From Kofleriaceae bacterium (lineage in GTDB: Bacteria; Myxococcota_A; Polyangia; Haliangiales; Haliangiaceae), in NCBI GenBank assembly GCA_025357755.1, contig JANXOP010000273.1:79612-143611 (forward strand): 64,000 nucleotides of DNA, in the 5' to 3' direction. How positions within the stretch are numbered: position 1 is the first letter of the stretch; the number at the start of each line of letters is the position of its first letter. The position numbers and the translations under genes were made by a program. Positions 46,181-55,754 of this stretch are shown one piece after another. The notes under the pieces are model-generated. The model worked only from the letters and a program-made list of their open reading frames with translations. It did no database searches and was not told the origin of the DNA.

Positions 46181-46843
46181 ATGACGATGTGGGTCGCTGG
46201 CGTCGACGGCTGCCGCAACGGGTGGTGCGTCGTACTCGCTGGTGACGAGCTACGATCGCGCGTCGTCGCGACGTTCGCGGAGGTGCTCGAACTCCCCGAG
46301 CGGCCACGCGTGATCGCGATCGACATGCCGATCGGCTTACCGCGCGTACCGGGCCGCGCCGCGGATGCACTCGCGCGAACGCTCCTGCCGGGGCGGGCCT
46401 CCACGATCTTCTCGCCGCCGGCGCGCGCCGCGCTCGATGCGGGGGACTACGCCGCGACGTGCGCCGCGAATCGCGCGACCGCGCCAGGTGCGCCCGCGAT
46501 CTCGATCCAGGCATTCAACTTGCTGCCGAAGTTGCGCGAGCTCGATGCGGCGATGACGCCGAGGCTGCAGCGGCGCGTGCGCGAGGCACATCCCGAGCTC
46601 GCCTTCGCGGAGGTCGCCGGGCGCATGCTGGTCAACAAGAAGACGCCACCCGGGCAGCGCGCGCGCGCGCGGCTGCTGAAGAGCCTGGGCCTCTTGCCAC
46701 CACCGGTCCGCGGCGCTGCGCTGGATGACCTCTTCGATGCGGCGATCTTGTGCTGGACCGCGCGCCGGATCGTCGAGGGAACGGCGCGCGTCTTGGGCGG
46801 GGATCGCGACGAGCGAGGCCTCAGGATGGAAGTCCTCACCTGA
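46181..46843 (+). CDS. DUF429 protein (RNase H-fold predicted nuclease)
   Basis: A 220-aa protein with the DUF429 pattern: VAGVDGCRNGWCV at the N-terminus, IAIDMPIGLP in the middle, EAHPELAF near 145 and a late DLFDAAILCW. These acidic residues line the active site of the RNase H fold. The biochemical role is not known. Start ATG 46181 or the ATG two codons later. Confidence 0.88.
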   Translation: MTMWVAGVDGCRNGWCVVLAGDELRSRVVATFAEVLELPERPRVIAIDMPIGLPRVPGRAADALARTLLPGRASTIFSPPARAALDAGDYAATCAANRATAPGAPAISIQAFNLLPKLRELDAAMTPRLQRRVREAHPELAFAEVAGRMLVNKKTPPGQRARARLLKSLGLLPPPVRGAALDDLFDAAILCWTARRIVEGTARVLGGDRDERGLRMEVLT

Positions 46844-46922
46844 TCGTTGCGTTTCCGCCAACAGTCAGTTGCCGCGGGGCTCGTTGTGCTGAATCAACTA
46901 CGCCTGTAGTAACCCTAGGGTC

Positions 46923-47870
46923 GTGTTCAAACGCTTTTTGCCCGTGGTGCTCGTCGTAGCTGCGCTCCTCGCGTCGCTCGCGCGCTGGGCGCTGCAGGGC
47001 TCGCACAACATCTACACGGCGCTCGTGAAGCGGTTCTACGTCCCAGATCCGGATCTCGGGTGGCGGATCAGTAACCAGCATCCGATCTGGCTCGGGCTCG
47101 AGATCTGCGCCGTGCTCCTGGTGACCGCGATCGGCCTCGCGCTGGTCTTGGTGTTCGTGCGTCGCAAGATCGTCGCGATCGGCGCGCACGTCGTCGGCGT
47201 CCTGACGCTCGCGGTTCCGATCCTCGCGTTCGCGAGCGGTGCAGGACCGATCGGCGGTAAGGACACGTTGCCACCGAGTGCGGCGGTCAAGCTCGAAGGC
47301 GGGATCGAAGGCGCACTCGGCGCGCCGGCTGGCGACTACGCGGTGGTCACGCACGCGGGCACCGCGGTCACCGCGCACCTCTCGGCAGGTGGCGAAGCCT
47401 TCGATGCGAGGTTCGGCGATGTCACCGGCACGTGGCATGGCGACCCGCGCGATCTCGCGAAGCCCGTGCATGCCGAGATCAGTGTGGCGACGGCCTCGGT
47501 CGATACCGGGGTCGGAGAGCGCAGCAAGCATGCGCGAGAGAAGTATCTGATCGCGGATCAGTTCCCGCGGATCACCGTCGAGATCTCGAAGGTGCTCGCC
47601 GTGCGCCAGACCAGCGCGACCGAGGTCGCATTTCGTGCATCCGGCACCGCGCACTTGATGAACAAGGCGCACGCGATCGAGATCACCGGTGCGATGCAGC
47701 AGCCCGATGCGGCCGCGCTCCAACGCCTCGGGCTCGCGGGCGACGTGCTGGTCGTGCAAGCCGATTTTTCGCTCGTGATCGCCGAGACCGCGCTCGCCGC
47801 GGATGCGCACGACTTCGACGGCGATCGTCTTCCTATTCACGTGTCACTCGTACTCCGGAGAAACCAATGA
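46923..47870 (+). CDS. YceI-family protein with membrane anchor
   Basis: A 315-aa protein. The first 110 residues hold two to three hydrophobic segments (LPVVLVVAALLASLARW, IWLGLEICAVLLVTAIGLALVLVFV, VVGVLTLAVPILAFASG). The remainder is a YceI lipocalin-like barrel (HAEISVATASVDTGVGERSKHAREKYL, FPRITVEISKVL). YceI proteins bind isoprenoids or similar lipids in the periplasm. Overlaps the next YceI gene by ATGA. Confidence 0.85.
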   Translation: MFKRFLPVVLVVAALLASLARWALQGSHNIYTALVKRFYVPDPDLGWRISNQHPIWLGLEICAVLLVTAIGLALVLVFVRRKIVAIGAHVVGVLTLAVPILAFASGAGPIGGKDTLPPSAAVKLEGGIEGALGAPAGDYAVVTHAGTAVTAHLSAGGEAFDARFGDVTGTWHGDPRDLAKPVHAEISVATASVDTGVGERSKHAREKYLIADQFPRITVEISKVLAVRQTSATEVAFRASGTAHLMNKAHAIEITGAMQQPDAAALQRLGLAGDVLVVQADFSLVIAETALAADAHDFDGDRLPIHVSLVLRRNQ

Positions 47871-48541
47871 AGAAGCTATCGATCTGTATCGCCCTCGCGT
47901 TCGCCATCACCGGTTGCAAGAAGCCGGAAGACAAGACCGTCGCTGCGACGGGCTCGGGCTCGGGCTCGGGCACGGCCGTTGTTGCGGCCGGCTCGGCCGG
48001 TTCGGCTGGCTCGGCAGCACCGGCACCGGCGCCCACGCCGGATCCGAACCTCGATCACATCACCGTGCTCGCGAAGCACAAGGTCGCCAAGCCGATCGAT
48101 CCGGTGCACCTCAACTTCGATACGTTCAAGGTCGTGAAGGCTGACTTCGACCCGAAAAAGGTCGAGGGCGGCAAGGCGACGATCGAGATCGATCTGTCGA
48201 GCTTCCACACCGATTCGGACAAGCGCGATGGCCACGTGAAATCGCCCGCCTACCTCGATATCGGCAAGTTCGCGACCGCGACGATCGACATCGACAACGT
48301 GAAGCTCAAGTCGGGCGCCACGTACACCGCCGATGCCAAGGTCAGCGCGCATGGCATGTCGAAGACCTACCCGGTCACGTTCGACGTGCTCGAGACCAAG
48401 GATAACTCGATCAAGATCAAGTCGTCGCAGGACTTCACGCGCCTCGATTTCGGTGTCGGCACCGATCCGACGAAGGACGCCGAGCAGCAGGTCGCTTCCG
48501 AGCTGACGATCGAGATGGTCCTGACGCTCGCGAAGACCTGA
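47867..48541 (+). CDS. YceI-family lipoprotein
   Basis: A 224-aa protein from ATG 47867 (GGAG about 6 bases upstream), overlapping the previous stop. Signal with lipobox (AITGC), a long Gly/Ser/Ala-rich linker (GSGSGSGTAV..) and the YceI domain (IDLSSFHTDSDKRDGHVKSPAYLDIGKFATATI). The longer ORF-track start is not needed. A second YceI copy next to the first suggests duplication with distinct anchors. Confidence 0.9.
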   Translation: MKKLSICIALAFAITGCKKPEDKTVAATGSGSGSGTAVVAAGSAGSAGSAAPAPAPTPDPNLDHITVLAKHKVAKPIDPVHLNFDTFKVVKADFDPKKVEGGKATIEIDLSSFHTDSDKRDGHVKSPAYLDIGKFATATIDIDNVKLKSGATYTADAKVSAHGMSKTYPVTFDVLETKDNSIKIKSSQDFTRLDFGVGTDPTKDAEQQVASELTIEMVLTLAKT

Positions 48542-48568
48542 GAGAGTCGCATCGCATCACCGGCGAGC

Positions 48569-49201
48569 TCAGAGCTCGTCGAAGCTGCGCACCACCTGGA
48601 ACCCGTGCGCGGCGACTGGTGCATTGCCCGGCCGGAGCGCGAGCACGCACGCGAACCCCGCGTCGCGCGCGGCGGTGAGCTCCTCGACGATATCCGAGAT
48701 GAACGTGCCGCTGCCGATCGCGCGATAGCTCGCCGGTTCGCGCTTCGGACCGGTCGTGGTGTCGAAGTAGTGCGAGAGGTAGGGCGTCAAGTCGCCGTGA
48801 TTCGAGTACCGAAATAGCAACTGCTGTGCCTCGATCGAGCCCGAAGAGTAGATCGCGATCGGCGTGCCGGCCGCCTGCCAGCGAGCGAGCGCACGCGGCA
48901 CATCGTCGTAGACGATCGAGCGGAGCTCGCCGCGCTCGTAGCCACGGCGCCAGAGCTTGCCCTGCAGGGCCTTGAGCGCGGTCGATTTGCGATCTCGATC
49001 CATCAGCCAGTGTACGTAGGCCTCGGGCTCGAACGTCGCGGGGCGATCGCACTCGCGTTCGTACTCGGCGTGCAGCGCCGTCCGATCCGCGTCATCGATC
49101 GCGAGGTGCGTGCGCGCGTACGGAAACAGGACGTCGTGCACGAACGCGATCGGGGTGGTCGTGCCTTCGATATCGAGGACGATCACGCGGGACCGAGGCA
49201 C
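48569..49201 (-). CDS. mtnC: Enolase-phosphatase E1
   Basis: A 210-aa HAD phosphatase of the methionine salvage pathway. It enolises and dephosphorylates 2,3-diketo-5-methylthiopentyl-1-phosphate. HAD motif I is DIEGTTTP at residue 10; motif II is IYSSGS; the motif III Lys is in GPKREPASY and motif IV in FISDI. Overlaps the upstream mtnD by 19 bp. Confidence 0.95.
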   Translation of the reverse strand: MPRSRVIVLDIEGTTTPIAFVHDVLFPYARTHLAIDDADRTALHAEYERECDRPATFEPEAYVHWLMDRDRKSTALKALQGKLWRRGYERGELRSIVYDDVPRALARWQAAGTPIAIYSSGSIEAQQLLFRYSNHGDLTPYLSHYFDTTTGPKREPASYRAIGSGTFISDIVEELTAARDAGFACVLALRPGNAPVAAHGFQVVRSFDEL

Positions 49202-49719
49202 AGCGGCGCATAGCCCGCATCGACGCCGGTCTCGGTGTAGTGCGGTGCCCAGCCACTGATCTGTTGGAACAAACGAATCGCACGGATCCGGCGCTCGCTA
49301 CAGAGATCGAACCAGTGGTGCGTACCGCGAGGGACACGCAGGAGATCGCCGGCAACCACCTCGACGGCGATCACGCCGCTCTCGAGGTGGAGATGAAAGA
49401 TGCCGCGACCGGCGAGCGTGAAGCGAACCTCGTCTTCATCGTGCCAGTGCTCGCTCTTGAACTTCGCGAGCATCGCACCGAGGTTCGGTGTGTCGGGCTT
49501 GATATCGATCACGTCCGCGGTGACGAAGCCGCCCTGCTGTTTCAGCTTCGCGATCGGTGCCGCGTACGCGGCGAGGACCTCGTCGGCCGAGGCGCCTTCG
49601 GGCAATGGCCGATCGGCCGCCCATCGCTCGTACTGGATCCCGAGCGGCGCGAGGTGTGCGGCGATCGCATCCGGATCGGTGAGCGTGGTGTGAGTGTCGC
49701 GTAGATAGAGCGTTGCCAT
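49183..49719 (-). CDS. mtnD: Acireductone dioxygenase
   Basis: A 178-aa cupin that turns acireductone into the alpha-ketoacid of methionine, or into an off-pathway product, depending on the metal (iron or nickel). The metal ligands are seen in HWHDEDE (HxHxxxE) and in GTHHWFD. Ends in a short tail after HYTETG. Starts 1 bp after the mtnB stop. Confidence 0.95.
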   Translation of the reverse strand: MATLYLRDTHTTLTDPDAIAAHLAPLGIQYERWAADRPLPEGASADEVLAAYAAPIAKLKQQGGFVTADVIDIKPDTPNLGAMLAKFKSEHWHDEDEVRFTLAGRGIFHLHLESGVIAVEVVAGDLLRVPRGTHHWFDLCSERRIRAIRLFQQISGWAPHYTETGVDAGYAPLCLGPA

Positions 49720-49720
49720 G

Positions 49721-50305
49721 TCATCTCCCGAACTGTTGGCGGCCCACGACCTCGAACAAGAACTCGAAGATCTCGACGTGGCGGAATGCCTCCTCGAGGC
49801 TCGACCCCCACGTGGTCAGGCCGTGCCCCGCGACGAGTACGCCGTGCGTGGTGGGCTCGAGCACGCGCTCGATCTGGCGCGCGAGGTGAGGCACATCCTG
49901 CGAGTTCGCGAGCACCGGCACGCGTTCGTGATGCTCGTGCGTGGTGACCCCGGCTAGCCCTTTCAACATCTCGTAGCCGGTGATCACCAGCTCGTGCGGG
50001 TGATGGCTCGACAGCAGCGTGTTCCACACGGAGTGAACGTGGAGGACCGAGCGCGCGCCGCGAGCGACGAGCGCGAGGTGGATCGCCGTCTCGGCGGAGG
50101 GCTTGCCGGTACCCTCGATCACCGCGCCCTTCGCATCCACCACGACGAGCTGTTCGGTGGTCAGCGTGCCCTTGTCGACCCCGCTCGCCGTGATCACGAG
50201 CCCCGCATCGCAGACCGCGCTGAAGTTGCCGCCGGTGCCGACGGCGAGGTTCCGCGCGTGGAGCCGGCGGACGGTCTCGACGAGCTCGTTCGCGATCCGA
50301 TCCAC
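49721..50305 (-). CDS. mtnB: Methylthioribulose-1-phosphate dehydratase
   Basis: A 194-aa class II aldolase-fold zinc enzyme that dehydrates methylthioribulose-1-phosphate. Motifs: GNFSAV, TASGVDKG, Zn-binding HVHSVWNT, THEHHERV, and a third Zn-type His in GHGLTTWG. First gene of mtnB-mtnD-mtnC. The earlier enzymes (mtnA, phosphorylase or kinase) are not in this window. Divergent from the LRR gene with 35 bp between starts. Confidence 0.95.
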   Translation of the reverse strand: MDRIANELVETVRRLHARNLAVGTGGNFSAVCDAGLVITASGVDKGTLTTEQLVVVDAKGAVIEGTGKPSAETAIHLALVARGARSVLHVHSVWNTLLSSHHPHELVITGYEMLKGLAGVTTHEHHERVPVLANSQDVPHLARQIERVLEPTTHGVLVAGHGLTTWGSSLEEAFRHVEIFEFLFEVVGRQQFGR

Positions 50306-50340
50306 CGCGGCAGGATACCGCCACGGGTTACGCTCCGCAC

Positions 50341-51892
50341 GTGGCGAAGAAGCAGAAGGTGTTCGATCCGCTCGCGCAGGTCCGGACCAAGCCGAGCGCG
50401 GTCAAGGCACTCGAGATCAACCCGGCCGGTGCCCGCAATGCGGGACTCGGCGAATTCACGCCGTACCAGCAGTTTCCGACGGAGATCTTTGCCTGCAAGA
50501 ACGCAACTGACGATCTTTCGCGGCATCGCGTGGGATGGCGTGCAGACGATTCCCAGAGCGATCGGCTCGTTGAGGAAGCTCACCCACCTCACGCTCGGCG
50601 GGCTCGGCTTCACGACGCTCCCAGCGGAGCTCGGCAAGCTGACCGCGCTCGTCGAGCTCGACCTGGTCTATGCAGATGCCATCACCGAGCTCCCGGCGGC
50701 GATCGGCAAGCTCGCGAAGCTGCAGCGCCTCAGCTGTGGCTACTGCGAAGCCCTCGTGAAGTTGCCACCGACGATCGGCAAGCTGAAGCAGCTGCGCGAG
50801 CTCTCACTCGGCTACACCGCCTTGCGCGGGCTCCCGAAGCAGACCTGGGATCTAGCGCAGCTAAAGACCCTGTATCTACCGGACGAGCTCGGCAAGGTGC
50901 CTCCCGGTATCGGCAAGCTGCGCTCGCTCGAAACGCTCTCGATCTCGGCGCGCGCCCTCGCGGGGATCGCGAACGAGCTGCCGAAGCTCGCGGCGCTGAA
51001 GTCGCTGCACATCTCGGGTAAAGCGAAGACCCTGCCTCGCCAGATCGGCGAGCTCGCGAACCTCGTCGAGCTGCGAATCAGCTATCTCGATCTCGAGACG
51101 CTGCCCGCGCTCGCCGGCTTGAAGAAGCTCGAGCTCCTGGAGATCGCCGGTAACAAGTTGACGTCCGTGGCGTCGCTGGTGACCGCGCTGCCGAAGCTGC
51201 GCGAGCTCGATTACGCCGGCAATCCCGTCGCCAAGGCAGAGCGCCACATGATCGATGCAGCGATGAAGCAGGCTCCTACGAGGCGCAAGCTGACGCCGGT
51301 CGCGCAGACACCGGCGGTAGGGCCGAAGCCCGCGATGATCGGCAAGATCGCGAGCATCAATGCGTCGCTGACGATGGCGCTCGCGGATGCGTCGCATCTC
51401 GCTGCGTGGCGCGGCACCGGCGACGACGACGAGCTCGAGGACAGCGATTGGGAGCGGGCGCGGATCGCGACCCACAGGCGCGCAGCGGGTCCGATCACGT
51501 TCGCCGGGGGCAAGCCCGCGATCGCTCTGACGATGGAGGTCGGCAGCGGCATCGCCGAGATCTTTCGGGTGGGTGATCGCATCATCGTGTGTGAAGGCAT
51601 CGGTGATGAATATCTCGAGGACGAGTTGTTCCTCGAATGGGTGGCAAGTCCGCTCGATCGCCCTCGCAAGGCCGGCACGATCGCCTTGCCGACCAAGACC
51701 CTCGCGATCGTCCCGACGACCGACGCGGGGACGAAGGTCAAGAAGCTCGCGCTCGGAGCGATCGTCAAGTTCGGCGATGACAACTGCGGTCGAGCGATCA
51801 ACCTCGGCTGGTCCGTCGCGAAGCTCGAGCTCGAACGCCGGATCGAGAGCTCGTGGGGCGAGGCGCGGCGCTGTTCGATCACGAAGGCGTGA
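50341..51892 (+). pseudogene. Leucine-rich-repeat protein gene with frameshift
   Basis: A GTG-started frame (MAKKQKVFDPLAQ) reads well for 53 codons up to PTEIFACKN and then degenerates. The second frame picks up at TQLTIFRGIAWDGV, 50501, and runs on as nine or ten leucine-rich repeats (LPAELGKLTALVELDLV type) and a C-terminal domain of about 190 residues with an acidic stretch (DDDELEDSDWE). One extra base (or two missing) near 50497-50502 explains it. The ORF-track start at 49994 lies in antisense mtnB and is not real. Either a lesion or an assembly error. The C-terminal domain is not recognised. Confidence 0.75.
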
Positions 51893-51935
51893 ACCAGCCG
51901 ATTCATGCGAGTAGCGCGCCTGACCATCGACATAC

Positions 51936-51963
51936 GATCCTCAACCTGCGCGATTCTGTTTAG
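51936..51963. repeat. Interspersed short repeat, copy 2
   Basis: GATCCTCAACCTGCGCGATT followed by CTGTTTAG. Compared with copy 1 (20365-20391), the core CCTGCGCGATTCTRTTYAG has two differences only. It ends 11 bp before the start of the 1259-aa ORF. Confidence 0.6.
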
Positions 51964-51974
51964 ACTTCTCCACG

Positions 51975-54900
51975 ATGAGTGACGAGCTGTACGCGAAGGT
52001 TGGCCCCGAACGCGCGGGGGCGCTCGATCGCTACCTGGCGACCACCGCGGCTCGCAACGGCTCGGCGTGGTCGGCGACGTACAACGTGCTCGATCCGGTG
52101 CTCGAGATTTCGCATGGCGATGCCGCGGTGTTCGCGCGGATCCTCGACGGCATCGCCGCGGTGATGACGAAGAGCGACGAGGCGCGGTTCGAGCAGCAGG
52201 CGATCCGGTCATGCAGCGGCCTGTGCGCCACGAGCATGATCGAGGTGCTCGACGGCGCGGTGCAGCTCGCGCAACCGGGGTGGTTCGTACAGCTGGTGGT
52301 GCCACCGCTCGTGCGCCTGGACGAAGCGGACTTCACCCCTACGTGGCGCGCGCTGATCGGGCTGGCGGTCGGCATCGAGCGCGAGGGACAGCACCCCGGC
52401 TATCCGATCGCCGTGGGGCTCGCAGCGCTGATCGAGCGCGGCGATGTGAGGCAGTGGATCGAGCTCCTCGCGCCACTCGCCCAGGCCGCGAAGCGCAGCA
52501 TCTATGGCTTGTTCGAGTACGGCCTCACGGGGCTCGCGCAGCGTGGCCTCGATGATAGCGATCTCGGCGATGCCTTGCGGCTCGCGATCGCGATGTTCGA
52601 TCACGGCCTCGAACCTGCCGCTACGCTCGAAGCGCTCGGGACACCCGTCCAGCTCGATCTCGCGACGAAGCTCGCGAAGGCCGGCGTCGATCCGCGGCTC
52701 GTCATCACGAATGGCGTCGCGTACTTTCAAGAGCTCGGTCAGCTCGAAGATGGCGGCGAGCGGTTGGAGCACATCGCGATCGAGCTGCATCGCCGCGGCC
52801 TACGCCAGCTCCTGTTCGAGGACGGGCTCGACTACCTGCTAGTGCTCGAGCGCGAGCACGGGCTCGCGGAGCGCGGCATCGCGCTGATCGAGACGATGAT
52901 CGCGCACGATCTCGAACCGGCGATCATCTTTCGCTGGTCGATGCCGCGCATCGTCGGCTTCATGCGGCCGGCGTGGAGTGCGGCCGAGCTGCTCGGGTTT
53001 GCCGAGATGTTGGTCGAGCGCGACATCGCACCGGAAGCCGCGATCACGTGGGCCGCACGGCCGCTCTCCGAGATCGCGACGGACGCCGACGATTTCCGTC
53101 GGCTCGCGGGTGCCGTGGTCTCGCTCGTCGCGAGCTTGCAGGCCTTCGGCGTCGATCACCGCGAGGTGCTATTCCACGATGTCGCGCAGCTCGCGCAGAC
53201 CGGCAACGAATCGCAGACCTTCCGCGAGCTGCTCGAGGCGTTCTCGGGCCTGCTCGCGGCGTGGACCGGCGAACCGACCGAGTTGCTCGCGACCGCCCTG
53301 CCCGCGGCCGCACGCGAAGCCGTAGGTCGGCCATGGGTGCTCGCGATCGCGCTCGCGAACGCGACGCGCCTGGCACGCGAGGGCCGCAAGGCCGAGGCGA
53401 TCACGCTGCTCTCCATCGGGGTGAAGACCGCCGCCGGGCTCGATCCGGATCGCTTCGAAGCGGTGCTGCTCGCGGTCGAGCGCCGGTACGCCGAGCTCCC
53501 TGCCGAGCTCGCGGCTCACGCTTCGATCGCGGCGGGCGTCCTCGCTGGCACGCACCTCGAACGCCTCGATCGTGTGCTCCAGCTGATCGCGGAGGCGAAC
53601 CAGCGCGAGCCGGTGGGCTCGCTCGCCACGGTGCTTCCCGAGCTCGCGCGCATGGCCGGCGATCCCGAGGGTTTCGCGCACCTGATCGAGACGATGCGGC
53701 CACTGCCGATCCGGATCGCGACGGTCGCGGCGCAGGCCGTGCGCAACGATGCGGCGGCCGCGCGACACGTGCTCGAAGCGCTCGGGCGATGGGCGACGAC
53801 CGCGGACCGGCTGACGACGCTCGATCGCTTCACGTTCGGCCGCATCGCGTCGCCGAGCGGGTTGATCGCGTGCGTCGAGCGCGCGCACGAAGCGGTGGCG
53901 GATCTTCCGGATCGCCGCGTGCTTACCGAGCTGCTCGAGCACGCGCGTACCGAGGCGACGTTCGTGCAGATGTGCACGCTGGTGCCTCCGCTCTTGCGCG
54001 ATGCCCGCGGCCCGCTCGTCGATGGCCTTCAGCGCGCGCACGAGCTCGTCGCGCGTAACCCGCATGCCTGGACGTATCTCGTCGCGCCGGCGCTCGTGAC
54101 CGCGAAGCAACACGCGGGGGAGTTGCTCTCGACCGCCAGCCTGATCCCGCATCGCTTCATCGAGCGCGAAGCCGATCTCGCGGTGATTCGCGATCTGATC
54201 GCGCAACGCGGTGTGCGCGCGATCGAGCTGATCGCGAACCTCGTGGTACCGGCGCTCGCGCGCAAGATCATGTCGTCGCTCGCCGACCATCGCGAGCTAC
54301 TCGACCGCTACCTGCGCGAGGTCGGGTTCTCCGATGCCGATGTCTACGCGCACTTCGCCGAGATCGTGAATGCGGGCGGCGATGCGACGAAGATCGCGTC
54401 GCTGCGCGCCGAGATCGCCGAGCTCACCGCCGGGATTCGCGCGGGCGACGTGACCGCTGCGCAGCGCGCGCACTCGCTGTTCGGCGTCGCGCTTCAACAT
54501 GTCTTCCCGCCCGCAGTCTCCGCGACCAGTGCGATGTGGACGCGGCTCGTCGAGATGATGCCCGACCGCCCCGACGATGTCCGCGTCCTGTGGCCAGATG
54601 GTCACGACCAGCCGCTCGAGGTCGCCGCGGGCAGCTGGCAGCTCACCGGCATGCACGACCTCTCGGTGTTCGGATGGTTGAGCACGGTGCTCCCCGATGA
54701 CCGCGAACCACGCGGCCTCGGTGCGCTCGGCTGGGACCTGCTGACCGCGTGGTCGGAAGGCCGGCTCGCGCGCGAGAAGATCGCGCTCACGCGCTCGCTG
54801 CTCGCCCATGTCGAAACCCTACCGAGCGCGACGTACGAGTCCGCGTCGCAACTGCTCGCGATCCGGGCGCTCGCGGCCGACCGGCTGAGCGGGCTCGTCG

Positions 54901-55754
54901 AGACCGCGGTGGTCGCCGCGCGTGCCGACGATCCAGCCCGCGTCGATCGCCTCGTCCAGACGCGCCTCGGGCCCGCGCCCCGCATCGGCCCCGGCCTGAT
55001 CAAATCCCTGACCAAGACGCTCGATGCCATGCGTGCCGGTTCGCTCGCGCGTGCCGAGGCGATGCAGCGCCTGCAAGGCCAGCTCGCGATGTTCGAGCTG
55101 CCCGACGATCCGATCGCACTTCTCGAAGGCGATCTCGCCGCCGCGTTGCACGCCTTGCCCGTGCGCCGTGTCGCGATCGAGCCCGGCAAGGAGCTCGCGC
55201 GGATCCACGCTGACCTCGTCGGCCAGGAGCTCGCCGAGATGACCGCGGTGATCGCGAAGGCGCTCGAATATCGGGCGTCGTCGCAGCTCGTCACGCTCGA
55301 TTGTACGGTCACCAAGCGCGCCTTGCACGCACCGATCGGGCTGACCGCCGGCGTGTGCGTCGCGAGTGATGCCGAGCTGTGGAACCAGCCGAGCTTCATG
55401 CACCTCGCGCTGTGGCTCGAAGGTGTGTGCATGGGCAGCACGCATCTCCTCGTGCTCACCGAGGGTGACCAGCGCTACCTCGCCCTGCCCGGCATCAACC
55501 CATCCTTCGGCTTGCTCGCTCGCATCGAAGCCACGGTCGTGCTTCGCGCGATCCTCGATCGCGTGCAGCGGCTCGCTCGCGAGGCCGGTCTCGCGGGGGT
55601 CTGGATCCCGACTTCGCCTGGCATTCACTCGAACCGGCGCGCGATCCACGACGCGCTGATCGAGCTAGAGCTGCGCGAACGCACCACCTCTGGCCACGCC
55701 TTCAGCTACAGCCCGTACGCGTATCGCATCGACCGCGTCTGGCAGCTCGACTAG
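51975..55754 (+). CDS. 1259-aa helical-repeat protein of unknown function
   Basis: A very large protein, almost entirely helical through residue about 1080, with repeating amphipathic pairs (Leu/Ala-rich, 30-40 residues) typical of an alpha-solenoid. The last 170 residues look different: strands such as QLVTLDCTVTKRAL, ACVCVASDAEL-like and HLLVLTEGDQRYLAL, then WIPTSPGIHSNRRA and a Tyr-rich end (YSPYAYRIDRVW), suggesting a separate globular, perhaps catalytic, domain. No signal peptide or membrane segment. No known family. ATG at 51975. Its stop overlaps the end of the convergent lipoprotein gene by a few bases. Confidence 0.85.
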   Translation: MSDELYAKVGPERAGALDRYLATTAARNGSAWSATYNVLDPVLEISHGDAAVFARILDGIAAVMTKSDEARFEQQAIRSCSGLCATSMIEVLDGAVQLAQPGWFVQLVVPPLVRLDEADFTPTWRALIGLAVGIEREGQHPGYPIAVGLAALIERGDVRQWIELLAPLAQAAKRSIYGLFEYGLTGLAQRGLDDSDLGDALRLAIAMFDHGLEPAATLEALGTPVQLDLATKLAKAGVDPRLVITNGVAYFQELGQLEDGGERLEHIAIELHRRGLRQLLFEDGLDYLLVLEREHGLAERGIALIETMIAHDLEPAIIFRWSMPRIVGFMRPAWSAAELLGFAEMLVERDIAPEAAITWAARPLSEIATDADDFRRLAGAVVSLVASLQAFGVDHREVLFHDVAQLAQTGNESQTFRELLEAFSGLLAAWTGEPTELLATALPAAAREAVGRPWVLAIALANATRLAREGRKAEAITLLSIGVKTAAGLDPDRFEAVLLAVERRYAELPAELAAHASIAAGVLAGTHLERLDRVLQLIAEANQREPVGSLATVLPELARMAGDPEGFAHLIETMRPLPIRIATVAAQAVRNDAAAARHVLEALGRWATTADRLTTLDRFTFGRIASPSGLIACVERAHEAVADLPDRRVLTELLEHARTEATFVQMCTLVPPLLRDARGPLVDGLQRAHELVARNPHAWTYLVAPALVTAKQHAGELLSTASLIPHRFIEREADLAVIRDLIAQRGVRAIELIANLVVPALARKIMSSLADHRELLDRYLREVGFSDADVYAHFAEIVNAGGDATKIASLRAEIAELTAGIRAGDVTAAQRAHSLFGVALQHVFPPAVSATSAMWTRLVEMMPDRPDDVRVLWPDGHDQPLEVAAGSWQLTGMHDLSVFGWLSTVLPDDREPRGLGALGWDLLTAWSEGRLAREKIALTRSLLAHVETLPSATYESASQLLAIRALAADRLSGLVETAVVAARADDPARVDRLVQTRLGPAPRIGPGLIKSLTKTLDAMRAGSLARAEAMQRLQGQLAMFELPDDPIALLEGDLAAALHALPVRRVAIEPGKELARIHADLVGQELAEMTAVIAKALEYRASSQLVTLDCTVTKRALHAPIGLTAGVCVASDAELWNQPSFMHLALWLEGVCMGSTHLLVLTEGDQRYLALPGINPSFGLLARIEATVVLRAILDRVQRLAREAGLAGVWIPTSPGIHSNRRAIHDALIELELRERTTSGHAFSYSPYAYRIDRVWQLD

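Noticed and set aside
49994-50340. N-terminal extension of the LRR ORF
   Set aside because: It is antisense to mtnB and Arg-rich; the GTG at 50341 in the other frame plus a frameshift is a better model.
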